From NCBI GenBank assembly GCA_935421135.1, contig OW285193.1, positions 18,886,252 through 18,950,251 on the forward strand: a stretch of 64,000 bases of DNA. Reading direction: 5' to 3'. The notes beneath the pieces are model-generated. The model saw only the letters and a list, made by a program, of their open reading frames with translations. It did not search any database and was not told the origin of the DNA. Below, one piece after another: positions 44,444 through 57,405 of the stretch (position 1 is its first letter; every line of letters begins with the position of its first letter). The stretch comes from Bugulina stolonifera (taxonomy: Eukaryota > Bryozoa > Gymnolaemata > Cheilostomatida > Bugulidae). The position numbers were made by a program, and so were the translations under genes.

Positions 44444-46858
44444 TTAGAGTGTTGAGTAGGGTTTTGATGAACTACATGTAGATTCACAATTACAGGCTCC
44501 CTGACAAGAGCACGTCCTATTTGTGGGTTCATCCTCAGAGGCAGCTCTAGTGAATCTTGGGCTTCCAGGTCTCGCTCCAGGGGCTTCTCTTGGGCTTTTT
44601 GGTCTCACTTCAGGGGCTTCTCTTGGGCTTCTAGGACTCAATTCAGGGGCTTCTCTTGGGCTTCTAGGACTAGCAAGAGGGGTTCCTCTTGGGCTTCTAG
44701 GACTAACAAGAGGGGTTCCTCTTGGGCTTCTAGGACTAACAAGAGGGGTTCCTCTTGGGCTTCTAGGACTAACAAGAGGGGTTCCTCTTGGGCTTCTAGG
44801 ACTAACAAGAGGGGCTCCTCTTGGACTTCCAGGTTCCACTTCTGGGGCTTCTCTTGGGCTTCTAAGCCTCAGTTCAAGTGCTTCTCTTGGGTTTTTTGGT
44901 TTGCTGGCTTCGGTGGCTTCATTTGGGCTTCTAGGTTTCATTTCAAGTGCTTCTCGTGGGCTTCTAGGACTCAATTCAGGGGCTTTTCTTGGGCTTCTAG
45001 GACTCAATTCAGGGGCTTCTCTTGGGCTTCTAGGACTCAATTCAGGGGCTCCTCTTGGGCTTCTAGGACTAACAAGAGGGGCTCCTCTTGGGCTTCCAGG
45101 TTCCACTTCTGCAGCTTCTCTTGGGCTTCTAAGCTTCAGTTCAAGTGCTTCTCTTGGGTTTTTTGGTTTGGCTTCGGGGGCTTCATTTGGGCTTCTAGTT
45201 CTCACTTCAAGTGCTTCTCTTGGGCTTCCAAGCATCAGCTCAAGGAATCCTCTTGGGCTTCTTGGTCTGACACCAGGAGCTTCTCTAGGGCTTCCAGGTT
45301 CCACTTCGGGGGCTTCTGTTGTGACTCTGTGACTTTTAGATCTGGGTTCCGACTCATCTTCAGTGACTTCCTCTATGTCAGATATGTCCATTTTTATGTG
45401 AATTTTCTCTCCGGTTTCGGACCGGCGCCGCCGCCGGCGAATGGGGGTCACAGCTAGATATTGAAAGTCCTGTGTAACTTGATGAATATCTGGTTGTCTA
45501 GACCTCGGTTCTGAAATTCTATCATCGTACGTAGACATGTTCTTATACAGTAGCTGCATGGGAGCATTTCCTTGCTTCGGCGGGTAAGAGTATCGGCGCA
45601 CAAAATGGAAGAAATCTCTCTTAGAATTAAATCTGGTATATTTTTTGAAAAAAAAGAATTTTTCATCTGTCTTGTAATGTATAACGACAGCAAATCTATC
45701 AGGAAATGTGGAGTAGAAGTCCATGATGTGTGCGACAGAGAGGCAGGAGAAGCAATACATGCCAGTGTCTAGGTTAACTATACCTATAGTTGGCAGGTTG
45801 ACAGGGATGATCACCTCCTGGCGATTAACTCTTTTGGAGTTGATAGGCAAGCCAATGGCTGCAAATCGCTCGCGCCCTGCGAACCTGTAATAGTATTTGT
45901 ACACAAAGTTTGTGTCATCGGACCGCGTCTTGCCAATATGATCTAAATTTGTAAACTGTGTCTTACAGGCTACACATTCTGTTGTCAGGTTGTCACATTT
46001 CCGTAGCCGATAATTTGGATGAGGGTGCTCCGGAGTAAAGTAGAACTCATAGTACTGATCCACAATGGCCGCTTTTCCAGCCAAATAAACACCAAATCGA
46101 TCTAACGTTGGTCTGCTTACTCTTGTCAAGCACATAGTGCAATACTTCTCATTATCAACTTTAAATAAGATTACCACCGGTGTCCCAGTCCGTATCAGCC
46201 TGTTGTCTCCATGGTCAGTAAGACGGCTGTCTACGAGGTCACATTTGAAATCCTCATCATTGAAGTAGTAATAGAAATAGCCCTTGACGGCAGGCTTCCA
46301 TTTAAATGGAACGGTCATCTCCAGCTCTCCCCGATGTCTCAAATGCAGAATGTGCTTGGTGCAGCTGATACATTGCATAGTAAGTCTCATCCGCCTCTGT
46401 AGATACGACTTGGCACCTGGCATCGGGTGTACACAGTCAGATGGCTCAACCACCGAACACTGTAAAATACAATAGAATAGTTGACCACAATTCTTCCATC
46501 TATTATAGTAGCAGTAAAACCGCTACAGTCATCAGGTTATCACAACTTCATTCTTAGAATTGTCCTACTTATTCTCAAATGAAATATGCAGCAATATAAC
46601 CATTATAATATGTAACTTTGAGTAATATACACTATGACCTCTGCAGAGCAAGAGCTCACAACCTTGTGTGGAGGCTTAGCTCTACACTCCCAGCTGATAT
46701 GTGCAGGCCATGTTGTGACTATCTATTTAGTAGCCTTGTACAGTACATCATGCTATAACAACTGGAGATACCTTGATTTACACATAAATAATAATATAAA
46801 TAATATAATTCAGAGTGTAACAATAATGTCTTACCCTCCTTATCCTCTTCTTGGACAT
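44444..46858 (-). CDS. Cys-rich duplicated-domain protein, paralogue A
   Basis: Exon 1, 46858-46835, encodes MSKKRIRR; exon 2, 46459-44444, continues in phase 0 to 679 residues. I do not recognise the family. The conserved ~330-residue body has four CxxC pairs (CISC, CTMC, CVAC, CFSC). They are arranged as two copies of a domain: CxxC, an aromatic YYYYF/KYYYRF block, a P-V-I strand, then CxxC with DRF following. A basic TPIRRRRRR stretch, NLS-like, follows. The next ~260 residues are a Pro/Ser/Arg repeat of ~11-13 residues (SPREAPEL, SPRGTPLV). The protein ends with CSCQGACNC, shared by the paralogues. Zinc binding is likely from the CxxC pairs; function is unknown. Paralogues B and C lack the long repeat. 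Confidence 0.75.
44555..45310. repeat. Coding minisatellite in paralogue A
   Basis: Units of 33-39 bp containing CTTGGGCTTCTAGGACT encode the minus-strand SPR(S/E)... repeat. Near-identical neighbours (44665-44815) suggest recent expansion. The plus strand is open as well, an artefact of the repeat. Confidence 0.9.
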
Positions 46859-48537
46859 CTTGCAAAGTTTTGTACTGGAGAAAGGCAGCTGTTACTCGGC
46901 TTCACTATCATGGGTGTATTATTATACTTGTGTCAGGCCAGTGTCAGACCAGCTTTGGCTCAACTTGGCTTTTACCTAGCCTAGCCTAAGCTACTTTGGT
47001 TTGAAATTTGGCAGGAAAAAATTGAGACACAAGCTATAGAATTTGTCTACCCTTTATTATGAATGAATGAATATTATTCAACAGCTTTTCTACTACTACT
47101 ACTACTACACCATTACTAATGCACTCAGGTTAGTAACCAAAGCTCTAACTTCTAGGCTGCCTATGACATCCTGTTCTTTACAAGTTGTGGCTCCAACGCA
47201 AAGTATAATTTGTAGGTGTCACTCTGTCTGACAGTCACTATATAGCTGGTGTAGAGATTTAGCTGGTCATCACAATACCATAGGTATTTATTTAAACTCA
47301 CCCGTATTCACAGGGGCTCTAGGGGGTTGTCCTCTCTTTGGTTAATCTACATCTTGTGTATCCACAGTACTTATATAGGCCCATGCTGCTGGCAAGTGGA
47401 AACCTGTATAGAAATATATTTGTTGAGTAGAAGTGAATATTAAACCTACATGCAATATAGACACATACAAGTACATGCATATATTACATGGTGGCACTAA
47501 TTACTGCCGAAATTAAACCGAAAGGTAAAATCCATGACTGCGGCATATAACAGCAACAACACTCCGCAAATGTAACTGCAGAAATATTCCACTGCAACCA
47601 CCAATAACAACAAAAGAGAGACTTATGCAGGAGGTCTGACAGAAAATGTAGATAGAAAATACTAGAGCTCCACAGAACTAAGCTAGCATATTTGGGCACT
47701 GAAAGAGAAGCAGCAAAAATATAACACAAGGTGGAGCGGGATCATATAGCCCAGCCAGCAACCAGTGCAACCTTTGTATTGCATAATCTACAAGAGTCCT
47801 TCAGAACCGCTAAACAGCAGACATGAACTACATGTAGCTGCAATATGTAGGCATCAACTCTACTAGTCTACTCTACTAGCAAATTATCTGCACTTTTGTC
47901 TTCAAACACATAATTTCATAGAGCCTTATATAAGGTTTAGTTTAGTTTAGGGGCTGCCATAATCAAACCCATATGAAATTTCACCTGCTTTAATTGTGAA
48001 ATCATGGGCACTCATAAGCTGTTGATCATGACATAGAAGTTGTCCTCCTTTGATTTAAGGGAGGGCAACTTCTAATTAAGACACAAAGCTTATGAGTGCC
48101 TGTGTGTGAAACCCATGCTAGTAAATTACTCAATGCATGTATGTTAGAGTAATGTGTCATCTCTGGTTCTGTCAGCAGCTCTGACTTGGACAAACATGTT
48201 ATCACACACTCTAATGATATTCTATGTACATGCATGTACTTATGGTTGTAACAGAATTAGTTGTCCATATAAGGAACACTGCATGACTCTATTCCCTTGG
48301 TTCAGTTTACTAAAGAAAGTATATTGATATTAGTGAGAAATGAACATAGCATAAGAAGAAAAGTTATGTTGATGAACAAGTGAAAAGGCAACAAAGTAAA
48401 CAATAAAATGTAGTAATTCCAAACACTAAATAAAATAAATATATGAGGAAGAACTAGGGCTGTAAAATGACATTGTACATCAAAAATGGCTAACAACAGT
48501 AACTGATACTCAGAGCTGTTTCCCCTTGCACTGGTAC
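46859..48537. other. Intergenic between CxxC paralogues A and B
   Basis: No gene is supported. Positions 47935-48537 are duplicated at 51420-51995 and include an inverted pair, GGCACTCATAAGC near 48008 and GCTTATGAGTGCC near 48090, around a short loop. Confidence 0.5.
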
Positions 48538-50217
48538 TTATTTCCTAGCAGACATAGATGCACAGTTGCAGGCACCCTGGCATGAACAGTTGCTACTTCT
48601 AGGATCGTATCCGGATGTTGATGCTTCAACTCTTAGGCTCTTAGGGTTAGATTCATAAATTGCATCTTCACTGCATTCTTCAATGGCAGGCATAGTACGA
48701 GTAAAAGTGGTCAACACCCTTTGTCCCTTGCTTATTCTCCGCCTTCGACGAGTGGGAGTAGCAGTAGCAGAAAGACGCTTTAGGTTTTGTACAACTTCAT
48801 TTACTTCTTGCTGCGTAGGTTTCAAGTCTGAACTGAGTTCTTGTTGTGTAGTTTTGTTCCTGTACAGTTGCTGCATCCCTGTCCCCTCCATAGGTGGGTA
48901 CGATTGCCGACGCTTAACCTGAACATCATCTCGTGTAGCATTGAATCTGGTGCTTTTCTTCAGCAAATAATATTTTTCAACCGATTCCTGAATGACAATT
49001 GCTACAAATCGGTCGGTAAACGTGTTGTAGAAGTCAAAGATACGATTCACCGAGAGGCAGCTGAAGCACCAGAGTCGCCCCAATACGTCGACAATGCCGA
49101 CCATTGGTATATTGATAGGAATAATAACTTCAGAGCAAACACTTTTATGAAACTTTGACAGCATACCAATGAAGCCTGGACTCTCATGCTCCGAAAATTT
49201 GTAGTAGTATTTAAATACAATCCCTGTATCATTCGACCTAGACTTTGTAACATGATCGAGATTTTTTAGTGTTTCATCGCACTTGCTGCATTGGAGAGAT
49301 AGATTGGCCATTGTTCGGAATAAACTATGTCCATGGGGATGCCTTGCAGTGAAACAATAGTGATAGAGATGATCCATAATGGCAGCCTTTTCAGCCAACC
49401 TAGCACCAAACCTATCTAATGTTACTTTGCTCACGCTTATCAGGCACATAGTACAATACTTTTTCTTATTAACTTTAAACAAGTGTACTAATGGAATACC
49501 AACTTCTACCCATATATCTACACCATGATCAGTGCGACGAGAGTCTATAATGCTACAAGTGAACTCTTCATCATTGAAATAGTAATAGTAATAGCCAGTA
49601 ATAGCATTCTTCTTTTTATATGGCACCATCAGCTGACCACGGTATCGTAACTCCAGAAACTGCTTCTTACAGTTTCTACACTGCATGGTGTGCTTCCGAG
49701 CCGACTCGATTGTTTTATATCCTTTATCCGGGTGCTCACATCCTTCTGGCTCCACCGGGGATCGCTGTGTAATAGCAGACAATAAATAAATTATATCATT
49801 TGAACTTTTTCCACTCGTTATAAAATGGGTGTGCTTCTTTTCCAAGACACTCAGTAATCTTACAAACCGCTTGTTAACACATTTCTTGAGATTCATTGCA
49901 ACTTATTTCAGGCATTGTTAGCATTACATATGGCAGTAAAACATTCCTCTGGGCCAAAAAAGGAGTTCAAAAACTAATTGGACTAGGGTTGCCTTGTGTA
50001 CAAAGCTGAGGTGATCAAAGTAAGTCTAATCAAATAGTATATACATGAACATGTAGGCCTATACTTCACATGTTAAGGGATTTGACAGTCCTCAAAATAA
50101 ACATCAAACAAGTCTACACAATTTAAGATAGTACATAAATCGGAATTCAATAGTCCACAAAACTTTATTAAACATGTACATGTATAGACTTACAGCTCTC
50201 TTTTCTCTTCTGGACAT
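48538..50217 (-). CDS. Cys-rich duplicated-domain protein, paralogue B
   Basis: Exon 1, 50217-50194, encodes MSRREKRA; exon 2, 49764-48538, follows in phase 0, giving 416 residues. The in-frame ATG at 49896 lies in the intron and is not the likely start: the spliced start matches paralogue A. Four CxxC pairs (CRNC, CTMC, CSKC, CFSC) form two domain copies with YYYYYFNDE and FKYYYKF blocks. An NLS-like TPTRRRRR segment and the tail CSCQGACNC follow. No signal peptide or membrane segment is seen. It is the closest relative of paralogue C, from a ~3.4-kb tandem duplication. Confidence 0.75.
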
Positions 50218-51995
50218 GGTGTCATCTGCTGTTTGTATGGTTCAGCTATGCTCAAGGTTATGCAAGTTATGTATGGACTGGGCTATCTCTTGCAAAGCTT
50301 GGTAGCCGCGTGCATTGTAAACTGCACCTTACATCTGAGCCACATGCAAGGCTTCTAAATTTGTTAATTTTCTCAAAGTCAAATATAAAGTTATCCTCTT
50401 TTTGCTTGGGCAGAAAAACGAAAGAGCACAACTCCAGCTATCACAGACCTGAGATGGGTTTTGTTGGTAAGCATGTTCAAAACCAGAATAGTTGTATGTA
50501 TACCTCACCCCCAACATTCTAGGTCACCTGACAACTGTAATTAGTAACTGCACAAGCCATAGAGAACACATCTGAAGTACTAGTTGTAACTGTGTTACTA
50601 TGATATGTTTCGGCAAATCTACTATAAATTATGTGTATAACCTACATTGTACAAGTATGTACCAAACATTAATGATGATGCAATATAGTAAATTTTTAAA
50701 AATCAATATTAGGAAAAAAGCTGAGTGTACAGTTTTATCATAGAATATACTAACCCAGTATATATGGCAAATTTAGTAAGACTGGGAGAAAGAGAGGACG
50801 AAACAGTTACCTGTCTGATACTGTAATATTGTCATGTTCACGTTGGTCGGGTAAGTGGGTCGAGTTGGGGTTGGGAGTGGTCTATCAATCTTTTAACTTC
50901 ATCTACCAAGTAGAAGGTGCAAATGCTGACTAGAAAATCACTAGTATTATCATGAATGACCTGTAGGTCCGAGGAGAATGACTGCTTGAGTCCAACCTAA
51001 ACCAATGTGCTATGGCGCTCAGCTGAGAGTCTTCTAGTTTAGTAATCATGCAAGCTGTATAGAGAGTAATAGAAGTGTCTTTACCGCAGTTCAACAAGTG
51101 AATGACAACAAGAGGCAACTCTACTAGTCTACATTTAACCCTCAACTCTACTAGTCTACATATAACCATCGACTCTACTAGTCTACATATAACCATCGAC
51201 TCTACTAGTCTACATATAACCATCGACTCTACTAGTCTACATATAACCATCGACTCTACTAGTCTACATTTAACCATCGACTCTACTAGTCTACATTTAA
51301 CCATCGACTCTACTAGTCTACTCTACTTGCAAATTATCTACACTTTTGTTTATACATATATTTTTATGGAGCCTTTTAATTGTGCTCAGGGTAGCAGTTT
51401 GGTTGAGGAGCTTCACCACATTGAATAGGAGAGACAACTTATTCTGCTGCCATAATCAAATGCATGTAAACTTTCACCAGCTTCAGTTGTGAGAACATGG
51501 GCACTCATAAGCTGTTGGTCCTGACATAGAAGGGAGGACAACTTCTAATTATGACACAAAGCTTATGAGTGCCTATGTGTGAAACCCATACTAGCAAGTC
51601 ACTCGATATATTAGTGTAATGTGTTATCTCTGGTTCTGTCTGCAGCTTTGACTTCAACAAACATGTTATCACACACCCTAATGATATTCTATGTGTGGTT
51701 GTAAAAGAAATCATGTAGTTGTCTATATAACTAACACTGCAATATTCCATTCCTTTGGCTCAGTTTGCTAAAGAAAGTATATTGATATTAATGAGAAATG
51801 AACATAGCATAAGAAGAAAAGTTATGTTGAAGAACAATTGAAAAGGCAACAAAGTAAACAATAAAATGTAGTAATTCCAAACACTAAATAAAATAAATAT
51901 ATGAGGAAGAACTAGGGCTGTAAGATTACATTGTACATCAAAAATGGCTAACAACAGTAACTGATACTCAGAGCTGCTTCCCCTTGCATTGGTAC
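50218..51995. other. Intergenic between CxxC paralogues B and C
   Basis: Contains the 27-bp array at 51118-51330 and, from ~51420, sequence duplicated from downstream of paralogue B. No gene is supported. Confidence 0.5.
51118..51330. repeat. 27-bp minisatellite
   Basis: About eight units of CTCTACTAGTCTACATATAA plus CCATCGA. The period is divisible by three, so spurious frames appear on both strands. Confidence 0.9.
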
Positions 51996-53536
51996 TTATT
52001 TCCTAGCAGACATAGATGCACAGTTGCAGGCACCCTGGCATGAACAGTTGCTACTTCTAGGATCGTATCCGGATGTTGATGTTTCAACTCTTAGGCTCTT
52101 AGGGTTAGATTCATAAATTGCATCTTCACTGCATTCTTTGATGGCAGGCATAGCAAAAGCAGTCAACACTCCTTGTTCCTTGCTTGTTCTTCGCTTCGGG
52201 CGAGTAGGAGTAGCAGAAAGACGCTTCAGGTTTTGTATAACTTCATTTACTTCCTGCTGCGTAGGTTTGGAGTCTGCACTGACTTCTTGTTGTGTAGTTT
52301 TGTTCCTGTACAGTTGCTGCATCCCTGTCCCCTTCATGGGTGGATACGACAGTCGATGCTGACCCTGAATATCATCTCGTTTAGCGTTGAATCTGGTGTT
52401 TTTCTTCAATAAATAATATTTTTCAACCGAATCCTGAACAGCAATTGCTACAAATCTGTCGGTAAACGTGTTGTAGAAGTCAAAGATGTGATCCACTGAG
52501 AGGCAGTTGAAGCAGCAAAGTTGTCCCAATACGTCGACAATGCCGACCATTGGTATATTGATAGGAATAATAACTTCAGAGCAAACACTTTTATGAAACT
52601 TTGACAGCATACCAATAAAGCCTGGACTCTCGTGCTCTGAAAATCTGTAGTAGTATTTAAATACAATCCCTGTATCATTCGACCTAGACTTTGTAACATG
52701 ATCGAGATTTTTCAGTGTTACATTACACTTGCTGCATTGGAGAGATAGATTGGCCATTGTTCGGAATAAACTATGCCCATGGGGATGCATTGCACTAAAA
52801 CAATAGAAATAGAGATAATCCACAATGGCAGCCTTTTGAGCCAACCTAGCACCAAACCTATCTAATGTTGCTTTGCTCACGCTTATCAGGCACATAGTAC
52901 AATACTTTTTCTTATTAACTTTAAACAAGTGTACTAATGGAATACCGACTTCTACCCATATACCTACGCCATGATCAGTACGACGGGGGTCTATAAATTC
53001 ACAAGTGAAATTCTCATCATTGAAATAGTAATAGTAATAGCCAGTAATAGCATTCTTCTTTTTATATGGCACCATCAGCTGACCACGGTATCGTAACTCC
53101 AGAAACTGCTTCTTACAGTTTCTACACTGCATGGTGTGCTTCCGAGCCGACTCGATTGTTTTATATCCTTTATCCGGGTGCTCACATCCTTCTGGCTCCA
53201 CCGGGGATCGCTGTGTAATAGTAGACAATAAATAAATTTTCTCATTTGAACTTTTTCCACTCGTTATAAAATGTTTGTGCTCTTCCAATACCCTCGATGA
53301 GTTTGTTGCTGTTGCCACATTTTTTGAGTTTCAGTAAAACTTATTATCATTGCATATGGCAGTAAAAGGCCTATACTTCAGATGTTAAGAGATTAAGCAG
53401 TCTTCAAAATAAACATCGAACAAATCTACACAACTTAATATGGTAATAAATCGTAATTCAATAATATCCTACAAATCATGTTTAGACTTACAGCTCTCTT
53501 TCCTCTTCTGGACACGGTGTCATCTGCTGTTTGCAT
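51996..53536 (-). CDS. Cys-rich duplicated-domain protein, paralogue C
   Basis: Exon 2, 53210-51996, is like paralogue B, with CRNC, CTMC, CSKC and CFNC pairs, a basic TRPKRRTSK segment and the CSCQGACNC tail. In exon 1 the codon equivalent to the ATG of paralogue B is GTG (53515-53513). An in-frame ATG exists seven codons upstream (53536-53534), where paralogue B has ATA. Exon 1 is then 53536-53492 (MQTADDTVSRRGKRA) and the product 419 residues. All splice borders and the frame are intact, so it may still be active with a relocated start. Confidence 0.7.
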
Positions 53537-54584
53537 GGTTCAGCTATGCTCAAGGTACATGTTTGTATGGTTAGCTATGCTCAAAGTATGTAAGTTATGC
53601 ATGGATTGGGCTATCTCTTGCAAAGCTTTAAGTTTGGTAGCCAAGTTAATTGTAAATTACACCTTACACCTGAGTCACATGCAGGGCTGCTAAAGTTGTT
53701 AATTTTTTCAAATCTAATTTAAAGTTATCCTTCCTTTGAATAAACCGCAAAGCGAAAGAACACGACTCTAGCTATCACAGACCTGAGATGGTTTTGTATG
53801 GTAAGCATGTTCAGCTCAAGAATAGGTTGTAGGTTTACCCCACCCCCAAATTTCTAGGTTACATGCACAACTAGGCCATTTGACAAGGATATTTAAATAA
53901 CTCTATATTACACTCAACAGCTCATGATAGTTGTAAGTTAGCAAATGCTGATTAATTGTTTACAGACACTTGCTGCATCAACAGAACCCCATGGATTGCA
54001 AAGTATACTCCTGACGGAAATTGGTTTTACAATTCTGAGAAGCAAATCTTGAGAATTAATGCACCATTAGCCGACTGAGGGTGGCTAATAAGAGATAATA
54101 CCAGGATATGGGCATATAGGTCAAACCGAAATAAAGTATTGCAACTGTAGTGAATTTAGTGTTGTTTTGTCCGGCTGGGTAGCTGAGGTGCAGCTGTACA
54201 ACATACATGTACAAGCCAGAGTACAAGGGAAAGAGATTCAGAGCTTGCTGACCAAGCAAGAGGGGGCTAAGGCTAGGAAGAGTGAGCAGATCAAACCCGG
54301 CAGAACTGTAAACACACAAAGAAATAGACTAGGGAGTCAAACCTACAGCTGTGGGGAGGGGTTGGACTGCTGAGTCCTAGTACTAGTCATGGACTGTACT
54401 TGGAAAGACCCAAGGCCAGGAATGAGTGGCGGATATCCTACTGTTAGTTCAGAAAGCATTTAAATAATGACAAGACATACAGACATACGCGCACATCATA
54501 GTGAATGTTATGAATCAACACATGTTTTTACAGTCAAATGACAACGGACATCCTCTTGCCAATTTTACCAGTAATTTACCTTTC
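53537..54584. other. Upstream region of paralogue C, no gene
   Basis: Includes duplicated promoter-side sequence shared with 50218-50500. No further open frame is convincing. Confidence 0.45.
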
Positions 54585-55325
54585 CGTTGCCGCTACTACG
54601 CCTACTTCCCGTGGCCGCTACTACACCTACTTCCTCGTTGCCGCTACTACACCTACTTCTCTTGGCCGCTACTACACGTACTTTCCCAGTGCCGCTACTA
54701 CACCTGCTTCTCGTGACCGCTACTACACTTACTTCCCCATTGCCGCTAATACACCTACTTCTCCTGGCTGCTACTACACCTACTTCCCCGTGGCCGCTAC
54801 TACACCTACTTCTCGTGGCCGCTACTACACCTACTTCCCCGTTGCCGCTACTACACCTACTTCTCGTGGCCGCTACTACACCTACTTCTCCTGGCCGCTA
54901 CTACACGTACTTTCCCAGTGCCGCTACTACAATACTTTCCTGTTGCCGTGACTACACTTACTTCCCCATTGCCGCTAATACACCTACTTCTCCTGGCTGC
55001 TACTACACCTACTTCCCCGTTGCCGCTACTACACCTACTTCTCGTGGCCGCTACTACACCTACTTCTCCTGGCCGCTACTACACCTACTTTCCCAGTGCC
55101 GCTACTACAATACTTTCCCAGTGCCGCTACTACACCTACTTCTCCTGGCCGCTACTACACCTACTTCTCGTGGCCGCTACTACACCTACTTCTCCTGGCT
55201 GCTACTACACCTACTTCTCGTGGCCGCTACTACACCTACTTCTCCTGGCCGCTACTACACCTACTTTCCCAGTGCCGCTACTACACATACTTTCTCGTTG
55301 CCGCTACTACACTTACTTCCCCGTT
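54585..55325. repeat. 25-bp minisatellite, ~29 units
   Basis: Units of GCCGCTACTACACCTACTTC followed by a 5-base variable linker (TCGTG, TCCTG, CCCGT, CCAGT). As 25 is not a multiple of three, the three plus-strand frames cycle through the same peptides (RYYTYF, PLLHLL, AATTPTS). It is not a gene. Confidence 0.92.
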
Positions 55326-56452
55326 GCTGGGACTCCACTTAGATGTTTTAATAACGGTTTATACTTAATCAGGTGATATGACAACATACCTCCCTTTGCC
55401 GAGTCAACTTCCTGTCTTGTTATGTGGGTCAATAAGTATATAATCGTGTATTGCTGTTCCTTTTCTGATTGACTCCATTTCCTTGTTAGTGATTGTTCTC
55501 ATCTGTAATTGGTCCACCTACAATAGTAGAAGATGATAACATATAGCCTAAATGTGTCCGTTTGTGCAATAGTAGTTAGTTGGATATAGCGTGCCGTAAT
55601 TAGGCTACCTTTTCGCAAATTGTTTTAAACAAGCCTACCCTGTTAGGCGCAAGACTTGTTACATCACGTGAAATACTATCATTCCCAGATAACCACTTTT
55701 GAGAGTTTGAGAGAGTACAGTGACAAGAATTAGAATATACATGTAAATATTTGCATGGTTTTCAAATTAAAATTACACCCATGTATACAGATATTCAACC
55801 TAGACATATTTCACATCATTTTGAAGCTAAACATTATGTTCCATAAAACTAGAGGTGTGAAGCCCTCAAAAAGTTACTACATTCCTTTAAAGTATAGTAA
55901 CAGTTAGTTTCTTACCTCTGAGTCCAGCCTTGGTGCCCAAAAAGCTGTCTATATTAAACTACTTAGTCAGCATAAAAATCATCAAAGCTGCATCGTACAT
56001 ACAATAAAAGCATGAAGGTTTTGTCATTATAATAAAACTGGCTGCATTTTAATATTATTATAATTATATTATTGAAATTTCAATAAAATATCTTCAGCAA
56101 TCGTGCTCAATTGTTCAGGAAACTTATAAACAATAGAAAAACTTGAACCGAGAATCAACTTTGATGAAATCAAAGCCAATATAGTTAGTTCGTTAATTGG
56201 TACATTTATATCAATAACACGATAGTTTAGTGGCACGTATGCTGAGGCTTCCATAGAGGCTTCCTCTGACACCGGCCAACCAATCAGAATCGAGTAAGTG
56301 CCATAGAATTCTCAAAACCAGAGCGTTATCTCCTTGGGAACTGATAAATTTTGTGATGCCACTTTTCATCCCTGGCGGCCATGATGTGATGGGGATTTTC
56401 GATTCGTTTGTGTTATGCCATTTATTCTACATATTATGTACATAAGTACATT
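55326..56452. other. Intergenic, no gene seen
   Basis: AT-rich. A 67-codon minus frame at 56272-56069 has no recognisable feature and no supporting splice context. Confidence 0.4.
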
Positions 56453-56718
56453 CAGGGCTGTAACAACTATTTTTGGCTGAGGGGGCAAAAACCAAGGCCG
56501 GAGTATCAGCCTGCTCAGGCTGAATCTGAAAACAGCCTGTCAAACTTCAGTCATATATATGCAGGCCACAAACTGTCTTTCAGACTATGACACTGGCCAG
56601 AATTTTGCGATCAGTGTGTACAAAGTTCGATTTTGGGAATTGACACCAACAAATATTTGTTAGACAGATTTCTGGGGTGGCAAATGCCCACCTTGCCCCC
56701 CTGGTTGTTACAGCCCTG
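56453..56718. mobile_element. 266-bp hAT-type MITE
   Basis: Terminal inverted repeats begin CAGGGCTGTAACAAC and both flanks carry AGTACATT (56445-56452, 56719-56726), a perfect 8-bp duplication. CAGGG ends with 8-bp duplications are typical of hAT elements. It has no coding capacity. Similar sequence (GGGCTGTAACAACTATTTT) starts near 36175, probably a diverged relative. Confidence 0.87.
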
Positions 56719-56726
56719 AGTACATT

Positions 56727-57405
56727 AGATTAGTACATCACACAATTATTACTATTATTATTATTATTAGACAGCTCCTACTCTTAGTTCTAGTTATTGT
56801 GGCTGTCAGTACGCAAAATTAGTAAATTACTTCACTTAATAGCTGTAGCATTCGGTAACACTTTCACCTCAAATTACAATACACTATGCAGCTAAAAATA
56901 TTGTAGTTGTTAATTACACCCAACAACTCACCTAAATTACCACTGGCTGTTTGAACTTTATACCTATGGTCTATCCCGGTATAAAATGCTCAAAACTACA
57001 AAAACAGTATGGCTTTGAGAATTCTATGATAAAAATTGGCACAAAGTCAATGACAGCATATATATTTTATATAGTTTGTTCATTACTTGGTAACAGTATT
57101 AGTAATAATGCAAGGACATTACATGTGTAGAAGACATACATTGCAATAACAGCTTTTGGGAGTTATGTGCAGTTGAACACTTCATTGTTAGGGACAGATA
57201 ACTTTGCATGTACATGCATGTATTCGTATTTCATTTTACATTTTATTCCAATGCTTATTTATGCTTTTGTGGCAAACAGTGGTATTTCCCATAGGCAACT
57301 GATACGTTGTGGGAATCTATAAAATATACTGTAACATGCTACCAACTACTTTCTCTTTTAGGAACTAATGGTGGAAATACGATTGGTAGTAAAGCATTTG
57401 TGATT
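56727..57405. other. 3' flank of the monooxygenase gene
   Basis: No gene. Short TTA/ATT microsatellite near 56750. Confidence 0.45.

Noticed and set aside
44523..45332. 269-codon plus-strand frame rich in Gly-Leu
   Set aside because: Antisense shadow of the coding minisatellite in paralogue A.
49764..49896. N-terminal extension of paralogue B starting MNLKKC
   Set aside because: An acceptor at 49764 and a matching 8-codon basic first exon at 50217 occur in the same arrangement in all three paralogues, so the upstream frame is intron.
54501..55376. Four overlapping plus-strand frames of 71-251 codons
   Set aside because: Produced by the 25-bp minisatellite cycling through three frames.
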